A stretch of 26,684 nucleotides of DNA from WQXF01 sp031553615 (GTDB taxonomy: Bacteria; Bacillota; Clostridia; Christensenellales; Aristaeellaceae): NCBI GenBank assembly GCA_031553615.1, contig JAVBLJ010000043.1, positions 1 through 26,684 on the forward strand, written 5' to 3'. A model generated the notes under the pieces. The model saw only the letters and a list, made by a program, of their open reading frames with translations. It had not been told where the DNA came from and did not search any database. Of this stretch, positions 1 to 7,350 are shown piece by piece (the stretch's first letter is position 1; each line of letters opens with the position of its first letter). The position numbers and the translations under genes are program-made.

Positions 1-197
1 ATTCGTATCGCACGGCTTTGCCGGGCGGGCGGGGAGTTTTCCGTAGACGAGGGCGAGCGGAGCGAAGCCGTAGCCCGTAGGGCCGAGCGGAGGAAAACAT
101 TCCTCCCTCCCCGACCAACGGGAGGCCGCGCCTCAGCGCGCACCCATCCCATCGCCCACGAACGCCTCAGCGTTTGCGGGCGGGCGCGCCAGCGCCA
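1..197. other. Structured intergenic region downstream of proS
   Basis: No gene is supported here. The stretch is rich in inverted repeats. Two hairpins with the same CTCA loop (TGAG on the minus strand) but different stems lie at 127-140 (CGCGC/GCGCG) and 161-174 (AACGC/GCGTT). A further inverted pair GTTTTCC (36-42) / GGAAAAC (92-98) and a GGAGGA/TCCTCC hairpin (89-106) lie beyond. They sit where the 3' end of the proS transcript should be, but none is followed by a clear U-run, so a classical terminator cannot be claimed. Confidence 0.4.
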
Positions 198-1640
198 TCA
201 GTATGCCTTCGCGAAATACATCACCGTCTCGGCCTTCTTGCCGCAGCAAACGCAGGTTTCGCCCACCGGCGTTTGGTCGAAGGGCATGTTGCGGCTGGTG
301 GCGCTGAACTGTTCCTTGATAGCGTCCTCGCAGGCGCGCTCGCCGCACCACATGGCCTTGGCGTAGCCGCCGTTGACCTGCGCGCCCAGCTCCTCCAGGG
401 TGTGGACGGTGGCGGTGTGATCTTGCTGGAATTTCAGCGCGATCTCGTACATGTTGCGCTGGATGGTATCCAGCAACTGCACCACCGATTCGGTCAGGCC
501 CTCGAGGGGCAGGGTGAACTTTTCGTAGGTATCGCGGCGGGCGACGGTCACCTGCCCGGCCTCCAGATCCCGGGGACCGACCTCCAGGCGCAGCGGCACG
601 CCCTTCATTTCCCATTCGTTGAACTTCCAGCCCGCCGAGTAGGTGTCGCGGTCGTCCAGCTCCACGCGGATGCCCGCCGCCACCAGCTGATCGCGAATCT
701 GCTGGCAGGCTTCGTTCACGCCGCCCTTGTGGGCCGCGATGGGCAGCATGACTACCTGGATGGGCGCGATGCGGGGCGGGAGCTTGAGCCCGCGCTCATC
801 GCCGTGGGCCATGATCACCGCGCCGATCATGCGGGTGGAAGTGCCCCACGAGGTCTCGTGGGCGAACTTCAGCGTGCCATCCTTATCCAGGAATTGGACT
901 TCGAACGGCTCGGTGAAGTTGGTGCCGAAGTTGTGGCTGGTGCCGGCCTGCAGCGCCTTGCCGTCCTGCATCATGGCCTCCACCGAGTAGGTCGCCCGCG
1001 CGCCGGCGAACTTTTCCTTCTCGCTCTTGCGGCCGGTGTAGACCGGCACGGCCAGCACGTTTTCGCAAAACTCGCGGTAGACCTCCAGCATTTGCAGGGT
1101 CTCCTCCTGCGCCTCCTCGGCGGTGGCGTGGATGGTGTGGCCCTCCTGCCAAAGGAATTCGGCGGTGCGCAGGAAGGGGCGGGTGGTTTTTTCCCAGCGC
1201 ATCACCGAGCACCACTGATTGTATTTCATGGGCAGATCGCGCCAGGATTGCGCCCACTTGGCGTACATGGTGCAGAATATGGTCTCGCTGGTGGGGCGGA
1301 TCGCAAGGCGCTCCTGCAGCGGTTCGCCGCCGCCATGGGTGACCCAGGCCACCTCGGGCGCGAAGCCCTCCACGTGATCGGCCTCCTTGAGCAGCAGGCT
1401 CTCGGGAATCAGCATGGGCATCGATACGTTCTTGTGCCCGGTCGCCTTAAAACGCGCATCCATCTGCTGCTGCATGAGCTCCCACATGGCGTAGCCGTAG
1501 GGCTTGATGGCCATGCAGCCGCGCACCGGAGTGTAATCCATCAGGTCGCACTTGAGCACCACGTCGGTGTACCATTGCGAAAAATCGACGTCGCGGGGGG
1601 TGAGGTGTTGCACAAACTCCTGTTGCTTTTCCTTGGCCAT
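198..1640 (-). CDS. proS: Prolyl-tRNA synthetase, archaeal/eukaryotic-like short type
   Basis: This cytoplasmic class II enzyme of 480 residues charges tRNA-Pro with proline using ATP. Recognisable parts are the N-terminal catalytic core with motif 2 around FRWEKTTRPFLRTAEF-like sequence (MRWEKTTRPFLRTAEFLWQE), the HTIHAT segment, motif 3 region with GTSTRMIGA, an anticodon-binding domain (VVMLPIAAHKGG onward) and a C-terminal domain ending in a CVCCGKK cysteine cluster and the terminal Tyr typical of this ProRS subtype. It lacks the large insertion domain of the longer bacterial form. The ATG at 1640 is chosen because AGGAAG lies just upstream and homology starts there; the open frame extends upstream only through the tandem repeats of the leader. 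It is the only gene behind the T-box leader, so proline starvation is expected to induce it. Confidence 0.96.
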   Translation of the reverse strand: MAKEKQQEFVQHLTPRDVDFSQWYTDVVLKCDLMDYTPVRGCMAIKPYGYAMWELMQQQMDARFKATGHKNVSMPMLIPESLLLKEADHVEGFAPEVAWVTHGGGEPLQERLAIRPTSETIFCTMYAKWAQSWRDLPMKYNQWCSVMRWEKTTRPFLRTAEFLWQEGHTIHATAEEAQEETLQMLEVYREFCENVLAVPVYTGRKSEKEKFAGARATYSVEAMMQDGKALQAGTSHNFGTNFTEPFEVQFLDKDGTLKFAHETSWGTSTRMIGAVIMAHGDERGLKLPPRIAPIQVVMLPIAAHKGGVNEACQQIRDQLVAAGIRVELDDRDTYSAGWKFNEWEMKGVPLRLEVGPRDLEAGQVTVARRDTYEKFTLPLEGLTESVVQLLDTIQRNMYEIALKFQQDHTATVHTLEELGAQVNGGYAKAMWCGERACEDAIKEQFSATSRNMPFDQTPVGETCVCCGKKAETVMYFAKAY

Positions 1641-1652
1641 GGGAATCTTCCT

Positions 1653-1757
1653 TTCTGAATGGGGATTTCTGAATGGGGATTTCTGAATGGGCTTGTTGAG
1701 TTGGAAGGTTGTTGAGTTGGAAGGTTGTTGCGTTGGAAGGTTGTTGCGTTGGGATGG
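1653..1757. repeat. Two tandem short-repeat blocks in the proS leader
   Basis: Between the T-box terminator and the proS ribosome-binding site lie three copies of a 14-bp unit (TTCTGAATGGGGAT, 1653-1694, the third degenerate) followed by four copies of a 16-bp unit (GTTGAGTTGGAAGGTT, 1695-1757, the fourth shortened). The blocks make up most of the roughly 130 nt separating terminator and start codon. No function is evident; copy number is likely to vary between strains by slippage. Confidence 0.9.
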
Positions 1758-1771
1758 AAACGCCGGGCATA

Positions 1772-1810
1772 GAAAAAGCCCCCGTCCACTGACAAATGCA
1801 GGGACGAAGG
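1772..1810 (-). terminator. T-box intrinsic terminator
   Basis: On the minus strand CCTTCGTCC pairs with GGACGGGGG (nine pairs, two of them G-U) around a loop of about 13 nt, followed by GC and a run of five T. It is directly downstream of the conserved T-box sequence, the normal arrangement in which uncharged tRNA favours the competing antiterminator. Confidence 0.85.
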
Positions 1811-2050
1811 ACTGGCCTTCGCGGTACCACCCGGCTTGGCGCGAACCCTGCCTGTGCAAAGGGACGCGCCCGCTTGGTGCCGGTAACGTTGGCATACGGC
1901 GGCGTTGTTAGCGTCGCGGCGCTTCCGGCGGCTTGCGCCGCCAGATCAAAGGGTTCGGAAGCATCCTTCCGTGCGCGCACCTTGCAGCAAATGGAGCGCT
2001 CTCTGGGGCACGGGGCGGGGTGCGGGGCCCTCTCTCGCCAATATGGAGAT
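1772..2050 (-). promoter_or_regulatory. T-box riboswitch (proline) upstream of proS
   Basis: The conserved T-box core GGTGGTACCGCG is present on the minus strand (1820-1831) and is followed at once by the terminator hairpin, as in tRNA-sensing leaders of Firmicutes aminoacyl-tRNA synthetase genes. The leader starts about 230 nt upstream of this core, enough for Stem I. A CCC proline codon in the context GAACCCT (complement of 1951-1953) is a plausible specifier, but I could not fold Stem I confidently, so that assignment is inference. Expected behaviour is antitermination when uncharged tRNA-Pro binds. Confidence 0.9.
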
Positions 2051-2056
2051 ATTGCT

Positions 2057-2084
2057 ATTATACGCACGGCGTAGGAAAATGCAA
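2057..2084 (-). promoter_or_regulatory. proS promoter
   Basis: TTGCAT (2079-2084) and a perfect TATAAT (2057-2062) are separated by 16 bp on the minus strand, placing the transcript start near 2050. It begins only about 9 bp after the stop codon of the upstream leucine-rich-repeat gene. Confidence 0.8.
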
Positions 2085-2092
2085 GAAAAAGT

Positions 2093-4039
2093 TCACGGAT
2101 GGGCCGCCGCCACCTCTACCTGACACCCGGGCAGCGCCTCCTCGAGCCGTGCGAACTGCGCCTCGTCCACCGCAAAGCCGACCAGCTTGAGCGTTTGCAG
2201 GCCGTTCAGGCCTTGCAGCGGCGAAGGATCGAGTTCGCCCTGCCCGATCAGCTCCAGCTTCACCAGCCGGGGAAGGCGGGCGAGCGGGCTCAGATCGACC
2301 GACTCGGAGGAGGGCAGGTTGAAGCGCAGCTCGGTGAGGTTGGCAAGCGGCACAAAAAGGAACGGCGCCGAGCCCTCCGCCGTTACAAAATCCAGCTTTT
2401 CCAGGGCGGATAGGCTCTGCAGAGCGCGTGCGCTCTGCGCGTTTTCGGTTTGCACGCGCAGCTCGGTGAGGTTGGGCAAAGCCAGCAGCACCTGCAGATC
2501 GCGCGGGGAGCCGGAAAGCGTGAGCGAGGTGAGCTGGGGCAGCGCGGCCAACGGGTCGAGATCGGTCAGCGGGTTGCCCGCGATGTCCAGCCTCACCAGC
2601 CCAGAGAGCGCAGCCAGCGGGGCCAGGTTTTCCACCGAGTTGGCGCGCAGCACCAGCTCGCGCAGGCTGGTGAGCCCGGAGAGCGGGCGCAGGTCGGTCA
2701 CTTGGTTGCGCGTGAGGTCGAGCTTGGTCGGGCCGGTTAGCGCAGCCAGCGGGCTCAGGTCGGCAATGCCCCGCCCGGCCAGCGCGATTGCCTGCGCATC
2801 CGGCGCGATCACCGTGCCCCCCAAGGCGATGCCCTCGGCGGGCGGCGCAGGGGTAGCGGCGGCCAGCGCTTCGGCCTCGGCCTTGGCCACGGCATCGGCC
2901 ATCAGCTTGGAAAGCTTATCCTTCTGGGCCTGGGGCACCGTGCAGCCTGTTATGCTCAGGAAGGTCAGCGCGGGGAGCTTGAGCACCGGGCGGATGTCGA
3001 TCACCGAGGTGTGATCAGCATACAGGACCGTCAGCGAGGAGAGCTCGCTCAGCGGCGAAAGATCGGCCACCGGATTGTTGGTGATCGAAAGCCGCTGCAG
3101 CTTTTTGGGCGTGGCGAGCAGCGCGATATCCTCGATTTCGTTGTGATCCAGGTACACCCGCTCCAGCCGGAACAGGTTATCGAAGCAGGAAATGCTGGTG
3201 ATCTGGTTATCCTGCAAGTAGAGCTCGCGCAGGTACATCATGACCCGCAGCGGGCGGATGTCCTTGAGCCCGCATTCCTCCAGCTGCAGCACCTCCAGCT
3301 TGGTGAGCGTGTTGATAGGCTTTAGGCTGCTGACCGGGTTGCCCGAAAGGGAGAGCTGCGTGAGGCGGGTGAGCTTGCCCACCGGGGCCAAGTCGACGAT
3401 TTCGTTGCCCGAAAGATCGAGCCGGTTCAGCTTGGTCAGGCGGCGCAGGGTGTTTGCGCTGGTCAGTCCGCATTGGGAAAGGGTCAGGGTTTCCAGCCCC
3501 TTGAGCCAGCTTAGGGGCTTGGTGTCGCCCAGCTTCGCCTCGGAGATCACCAGGGTTTTCAGCCCCACCAGCTTTGCCAGCGGATCGAGCTTCGCTAGCG
3601 GATGCCCGCCCAGGGCTAGCTGATTGAGCTCGGTCAGCGATTCCAGCGGCGTTAGGTCGGTGGCGGGGTTGCCGCGCAGGTTGAGCGTTTGCAGCGCGGT
3701 CAGCTTCGCCAGCGGCTTGAAGCTGGCGATTTGGTTTTCGCTGAGGTTCAGGTTGACCAGCTGGGTCAGCTTTGCCAGCGGCTTGATGTCGGTGATTTGA
3801 TTGCCGCTCAGGTTCAGATTGACCAGCGATTGCAGCTTCTCCAGGCCGGAGAGGTCGGTCAGCTCCAGGCCGGATAGATCGAGGGTGTGAGAATCGCTGC
3901 GCAGGCTGCGCCCGAAAAGCTCCACCATCTCCACAGTGGGCACGGGGGTGGGCGTCGCCTTTTTCTTGGCGGCGAAGGCGGGGGCGGTGGTGAGCAGGAT
4001 GAACGCGGCGCACAGGAGCGCCGCGGATTTTCGCAGCAT
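2093..4039 (-). CDS. Secreted leucine-rich repeat protein
   Basis: This 648-residue protein begins with a Sec signal peptide (cleavage likely after APAFA, residue 23) and a Lys/Thr/Pro linker (25-35). Residues 61-368 are fourteen consecutive 22-residue leucine-rich repeats of the bacterial SDS22/internalin type (consensus L-x-L-S-x-N-x-I-x-D-I-x-P-L-x-x-L-x-x-L) with no insertion or deletion. An Ala/Glu/Pro linker follows (about 369-403), then a second LRR block from about 410 to the C-terminus that loses strict period after residue 513. There is no LPXTG, S-layer domain or membrane anchor, so it is probably released or loosely held at the surface; LRR arcs usually bind proteins, but the partner is unknown. 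The ATG at 4039 has GGAGAG upstream and starts the signal peptide; an in-frame ATG 26 codons further up would spoil it. It is divergent from the acyltransferase gene. Confidence 0.9.
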   Translation of the reverse strand: MLRKSAALLCAAFILLTTAPAFAAKKKATPTPVPTVEMVELFGRSLRSDSHTLDLSGLELTDLSGLEKLQSLVNLNLSGNQITDIKPLAKLTQLVNLNLSENQIASFKPLAKLTALQTLNLRGNPATDLTPLESLTELNQLALGGHPLAKLDPLAKLVGLKTLVISEAKLGDTKPLSWLKGLETLTLSQCGLTSANTLRRLTKLNRLDLSGNEIVDLAPVGKLTRLTQLSLSGNPVSSLKPINTLTKLEVLQLEECGLKDIRPLRVMMYLRELYLQDNQITSISCFDNLFRLERVYLDHNEIEDIALLATPKKLQRLSITNNPVADLSPLSELSSLTVLYADHTSVIDIRPVLKLPALTFLSITGCTVPQAQKDKLSKLMADAVAKAEAEALAAATPAPPAEGIALGGTVIAPDAQAIALAGRGIADLSPLAALTGPTKLDLTRNQVTDLRPLSGLTSLRELVLRANSVENLAPLAALSGLVRLDIAGNPLTDLDPLAALPQLTSLTLSGSPRDLQVLLALPNLTELRVQTENAQSARALQSLSALEKLDFVTAEGSAPFLFVPLANLTELRFNLPSSESVDLSPLARLPRLVKLELIGQGELDPSPLQGLNGLQTLKLVGFAVDEAQFARLEEALPGCQVEVAAAHP

Positions 4040-4093
4040 GGGGCACTCTCCTATTCGTTGTGATCGGGCCGAGAGGGCGAGGGGAATGGGGAT

Positions 4094-4119
4094 AGTATAC
4101 CATAGAAAGTATAGCACAA
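4094..4119 (-). promoter_or_regulatory. Probable promoter of the LRR gene
   Basis: Two TATACT hexamers lie 14 bp apart on the minus strand (4094-4099 and 4108-4113), 55-70 bp upstream of the start codon. TTGTGC (4114-4119) abuts the distal one, only 14 bp from the proximal one, so no ideal -35/-10 pair is present. Alternative starts from twin -10 boxes are possible. Confidence 0.45.
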
Positions 4120-4214
4120 AACGTGTCGCCGAAAAAGACGGAACATGAAGCCCATGCGAGGCCGTTTTCGGCCGAATCAGGGCCGAATGAGAGCCGATTC
4201 GAAGAAAGCCGTGC

Positions 4215-4243
4215 TTTACAGCGCGCGCGTTTTTCGGTATACT
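4215..4243 (+). promoter_or_regulatory. Promoter of the acyltransferase gene
   Basis: TTTACA (4215-4220) and TATACT (4238-4243) are separated by 17 bp, about 55 bp ahead of the start codon. This accounts for the remainder of the divergent intergenic region 4040-4298. Confidence 0.7.
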
Positions 4244-4298
4244 TCCTGCATATTCTTTTGCAGTTCAAAACGCCTCGCGCCCCCACGACCTCGCTTAA

Positions 4299-5564
4299 AT
4301 GAAAATCGAAAGGCAGGTGGATCCCCTGGCTGCAACCGCCCAAACACCCCCCAAGCCCGCAAAAACCGTGATCGCCAAGAAGCCCAACCGCGTGATTTAC
4401 GCCATCGCTCATGCGATCCTCTGGGTTTTCCTGAAGCTCGTCTATCGGCTCCGGGTCGATAAAACCGCCGTGAAGGATGCCCGCGCGCCCTACCTTCTCT
4501 TATGCAATCATATCTGTAATATCGATTTTCTGATCGCCGCCGTGGCGATGTACCCGCAAAAGCTTAACTTCATGACGGCCGCGCTCTACTTTCAGAACCC
4601 GGCGCTCGCATGGCTGCTGGGCATCATGGGCTGCTTTCCCAAGCAGCAATTCGTTTCCGACATCCAGTCGGTGCGCAACATCGTGCGCGTCTGCCAGCGC
4701 GGCGACGCGGTGGTTCTGTTTCCTTCGGGGCAAAGCAGCTTCACCGGGCAGGATACGCTGATCGATCCCAGCATCGCCAAACTGATCCGCCTGGCGCGCG
4801 TGCCGGTGCTGGCCCTGCGCACCGAGGGCGCGCACATCGGCTTCCCCAAATGGAACATGAAGCGCCTGCGCCGCTCGCGCATCCGGTGCGAGGTGCGTCC
4901 TCTGTTTACCGCCGAGGAGGCGCAGAGCCTGGACGACGGCGAGCTCTACCGCCGCGTGGTGCAGTCCCTGGCCTTCGACGATTACGAATGGCAGCGCGAG
5001 CACCGCATCGCCGCGCGCAGGCCGCGCTGCGCCGAGGGCCTGGAGCAGCTGCTGTTCCTTTGCCCGGCCTGCGGGAGTGAATTTGCCACCACGGCGCAGG
5101 GCAGCAGCCTGCGCTGCACCCATTGCTGCGGCGAGGCGACCATGGACGAGTATGGTCTGCTGGCGCCCGCGGAAGGCTCGGGCTGGAGGTTCGATACGCC
5201 CACGGCATGGCACCGCTGGCAGCTGGAGCGTTACGGCGCGCAGCTCACCGAGGGCTTTCGCTACGCGGAGCGCGCCGCGCTTTCCCGCATCCTGCCCAAC
5301 GGCAAGCTGGTCGCGGTGGGGGAGGCCGAGGTCTCGCTGGATATGCGCGAGCTGCGCGTGCTGGGCACCGCCGAGGGGAAGCCCATCGATTGGCGCATCG
5401 ACAACATGCTCTCCGGCGTGTTCCCGCACGAGAAAAAGTTCTGTTTCGAGATCATAGTCGAGGGCCAGCTCTACGCCATCGCGCCGGAAAACCCGCGCGC
5501 CACGTTCAAGTTTATACTCATTAAGGAAGCGCTCTACCGCGCGCTGCGCCCCGAGGCGAGGTAA
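4299..5564 (+). CDS. PlsC-family acyltransferase with C-terminal zinc ribbon
   Basis: The 421-residue protein carries a lysophospholipid acyltransferase domain: the NHxxxxD catalytic motif (N70, H71, D76, NHICNID), a hydrophobic segment at 32-50 for membrane association, and a motif III-like FPSGQSS at 141-147. It probably acylates a glycerophospholipid or related lipid at the inner face of the membrane. Residues 255-276 form a zinc ribbon (CPAC ... CTHC), followed by a domain of about 145 residues that I do not recognise. The protein is much longer than a minimal PlsC (about 240 residues), so the C-terminal half is an accessory module. The usual Glu of FPEG is Ser here. No clear Shine-Dalgarno precedes the ATG, so the exact start is less certain than the function. 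Confidence 0.85.
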   Translation: MKIERQVDPLAATAQTPPKPAKTVIAKKPNRVIYAIAHAILWVFLKLVYRLRVDKTAVKDARAPYLLLCNHICNIDFLIAAVAMYPQKLNFMTAALYFQNPALAWLLGIMGCFPKQQFVSDIQSVRNIVRVCQRGDAVVLFPSGQSSFTGQDTLIDPSIAKLIRLARVPVLALRTEGAHIGFPKWNMKRLRRSRIRCEVRPLFTAEEAQSLDDGELYRRVVQSLAFDDYEWQREHRIAARRPRCAEGLEQLLFLCPACGSEFATTAQGSSLRCTHCCGEATMDEYGLLAPAEGSGWRFDTPTAWHRWQLERYGAQLTEGFRYAERAALSRILPNGKLVAVGEAEVSLDMRELRVLGTAEGKPIDWRIDNMLSGVFPHEKKFCFEIIVEGQLYAIAPENPRATFKFILIKEALYRALRPEAR

Positions 5565-5588
5565 CGCTTGCCCAGGAAGGAATCCTTT

Positions 5589-5767
5589 GCATTTTTATTA
5601 GCAGAAGCCGCTTGAAGGGCGACAGACAAGGAGTCCAGGGGGCGAGCGATAAGCCTCCTGGTCGTGCGTGAGCACGAAATCATCCTGAAACGTTTCATTG
5701 AATGGCTCGTTCATATAGGCATTTTACCCTCACGGTCGCTCCTAGGGCTTATCGATCCCCTCAATTC
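5589..5767 (+). repeat. Dispersed structured element, copy 1
   Basis: This copy is homologous to 18144-18302. Both begin with GCATTTTTA and have the same 46-nt distance to a first hairpin, here CCAGGGGGC (5635-5643) / GCCTCCTGG (5653-5661) with a 9-nt loop. It is followed without spacer by a second hairpin TCGTGC-GTGA-GCACGA (5662-5677). After a more variable middle part both end in an identical 24-nt stretch containing GGCTTATCGATCCCCTC. The element starts 25 nt after the acyltransferase stop codon and ends about 50 nt before the riboswitch promoter. It may be a repeat of the REP/MITE class or the template of a small structured RNA; the sequence alone does not decide. Confidence 0.75.
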
Positions 5768-5819
5768 ACTTTTGTGTTTCCATGCAAATGCTTCTTCCGC
5801 ACCGCAGGACCAAAATCGC

Positions 5820-5848
5820 TTGCCTGTCCAAGAGGGCTGTGTTACAAT
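5820..5848 (+). promoter_or_regulatory. Promoter of the cobalamin-uptake operon
   Basis: TTGCCT (5820-5825), 17 bp, TACAAT (5843-5848), immediately upstream of the B12 riboswitch aptamer. Confidence 0.75.
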
Positions 5849-5849
5849 G

Positions 5850-6045
5850 GGCAGGTTCCGAGTCGCTCCGCTTGCCGGGGCGTCAAAAGGGAAGCGGGTG
5901 GAAATCCCGCGCGGTCCCGCCGCTGTGAATGCGTGCGGTTTTCATGGGCAGCCCAACCGCAGCCCAAGCCACTGGGGAAACCCGGGAAGGCGGAAACCGT
6001 CGGGCAGCTTGCCCAACGCATCAGCCAGAAGACCTGCTCGGATAC
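5850..6045 (+). promoter_or_regulatory. Cobalamin (B12) riboswitch
   Basis: The hallmark conserved blocks are present in order: AAAAGGGAAG, a GGTGGAAATCCC region, the B12-box-like GCCGCTGTGAA, GCCACTGGGGAAACC with GGGAAGG, and CAGCCAGAAGACCTGC near the 3' end. The outer P1 stem is TCCGAG (5857-5862) with CTCGGA (6037-6042). It is expected to repress the downstream importer genes when adenosylcobalamin is abundant. Confidence 0.95.
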
Positions 6046-6323
6046 TGCGCACGCGCTGCCTTCGGGCATCGGCCCCACGATGGATGGGGTGTGCGGTTGT
6101 TTGCCACGGCGAAAACGGGCCGGGCGGAGTTTGCTATGCCAGGGCGGGCCGCATCCACGGGTGCGGCAGCGCGGGCGGGAGCGGCTCTGTCCGGCTCTTT
6201 GTGTTGCGCCGCTTCGATTGCGTACCTCCGATCGCGTACCTCCAAATGGGACGGAAAGAAATCGGACAAAGGACTGGACAAAAGACTGGACAGAAGACGA
6301 GAGAAAGACTGGGAGGAAGAGAC
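6046..6323 (+). other. Long riboswitch-to-gene leader
   Basis: About 280 nt separate the aptamer from the first gene. A CCCCA (6073-6077) / TGGGG (6085-6089) hairpin followed by a T-rich stretch (GTTGTTTG) is a possible weak terminator or expression platform. A 12-bp unit (GGACAAAGGACT and variants) is repeated three times at 6264-6299, just ahead of the ribosome-binding site. No credible gene is seen. Confidence 0.5.
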
Positions 6324-7319
6324 ATGCAACATAACCAAAAGACTGGGTTCCATTCTGCGCTGACCAAGCTGACTGCGCTGGCACTGCTGGCCGTGCTGAT
6401 CTGCACGCTGACCGTGGGCGCGCTGGCTACCGACGTGACCGACGGATTGGGTCGCACGGTGACCATCCCCGCCGCGCCGCAGCGCATCGTGGTGCTGCCG
6501 GTGTGGGCCGAGGAGATGCTGCTGGACATGGTGGGCCCGGAGCGCATCGTGGCGGTATCGGCCTGGGGCGACGACCCGGCGGTGTCGCCGACCGCGGAGC
6601 TGGCCGCCCAGGTCAAGGATCGGGTGAGCAGCGACAACCCCGAAGGGATCCTGGCGCTCCAGCCCGATCTGGTGGTGCTGGATACCTTCTCGTCCGGCTT
6701 TGACGGCGCGCTGGTTCAAACGCTCTCGGATGCGGGTCTGAACGTGCTGTGCTTGCAGTCGCCTACGGATTTTAACACCATCATCGATGCGCTGACCCTG
6801 CTGGGCACCGCCGTCGGCGCGCAGGAGAAGGCCCTGGAGATGGTGAATGAGGTGCAGAACACGCTGGCTACCATTGCCATGGGCATGATGCGCGTGCCGC
6901 CGGAAAACTACATGACCGTGATGTTTGTGGAGGACTACTTTGATCCCAACGGTTCGCAGGGCATGCTGTGTGCCTATGGCCCCGGCTCCACTTTCGATGC
7001 GATCTCCAAAGCTGCCGGGCTGATCAACGTCTGCGATGCACCCAACTACAGCGCGGTGAGCAAGGAAAAGCTGGTCGCCGAATGGAAGCCGCAGGCCATC
7101 ATCGTGCCCAGCTCTAGCTTTGGCGAGGATGGCAAGTTCGCCGATGATGCGGGCGCGGCCAACATCGCGGGCGTGCTGGCCGATGAGACCCTGGCCGAAG
7201 TGCCTGCCGTCAAAGAGGGGAAGGTGTTCGCCGTGACCGATAAGTTCCGCGGCTCCACCTCGCACTACATGGCGCAGGCCGCGCTGGAAATGGCCAAGTT
7301 GTTCTACCCCATCCAGTGA
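6324..7319 (+). CDS. btuF: ABC transporter substrate-binding protein, cobalamin type
   Basis: The protein has 331 residues with a Sec signal peptide (cleavage likely after VGALA, residue 35) and the class III periplasmic-binding fold: DGLGRTVTIP at the start of the mature protein, APQRIVVL, LQPDLVVLD and a C-terminal helix. Outside the cell it should capture a corrinoid and hand it to the permease. The family also binds haem and siderophores; cobalamin is inferred from the B12 riboswitch upstream. A Cys lies in the signal region (LICTL) but it does not fit a good lipobox, which is unusual because Gram-positive binding proteins are normally lipidated. GGGAGGAAGA gives the ribosome-binding site for the ATG at 6324; the open frame upstream is only riboswitch sequence. 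Confidence 0.85.
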   Translation: MQHNQKTGFHSALTKLTALALLAVLICTLTVGALATDVTDGLGRTVTIPAAPQRIVVLPVWAEEMLLDMVGPERIVAVSAWGDDPAVSPTAELAAQVKDRVSSDNPEGILALQPDLVVLDTFSSGFDGALVQTLSDAGLNVLCLQSPTDFNTIIDALTLLGTAVGAQEKALEMVNEVQNTLATIAMGMMRVPPENYMTVMFVEDYFDPNGSQGMLCAYGPGSTFDAISKAAGLINVCDAPNYSAVSKEKLVAEWKPQAIIVPSSSFGEDGKFADDAGAANIAGVLADETLAEVPAVKEGKVFAVTDKFRGSTSHYMAQAALEMAKLFYPIQ

Positions 7320-7350
7320 GCGCGGATTTCCGCGAAGAGGTTTCATTAGC

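Noticed and set aside
174..1658. Long plus-strand open frame opposite proS
   Set aside because: It is the antisense shadow of a well-conserved synthetase gene in GC-rich DNA and has no family features.
1641..1895. Upstream extension of proS by 85 residues
   Set aside because: The extension would translate the T-box terminator and tandem repeats; a good ribosome-binding site supports the ATG at 1640.
5745..5767. tRNA T-arm resemblance (TCGATCCCC) in the structured element
   Set aside because: Stem and loop lengths do not fit a T-arm and no acceptor, D- or anticodon arm is present.
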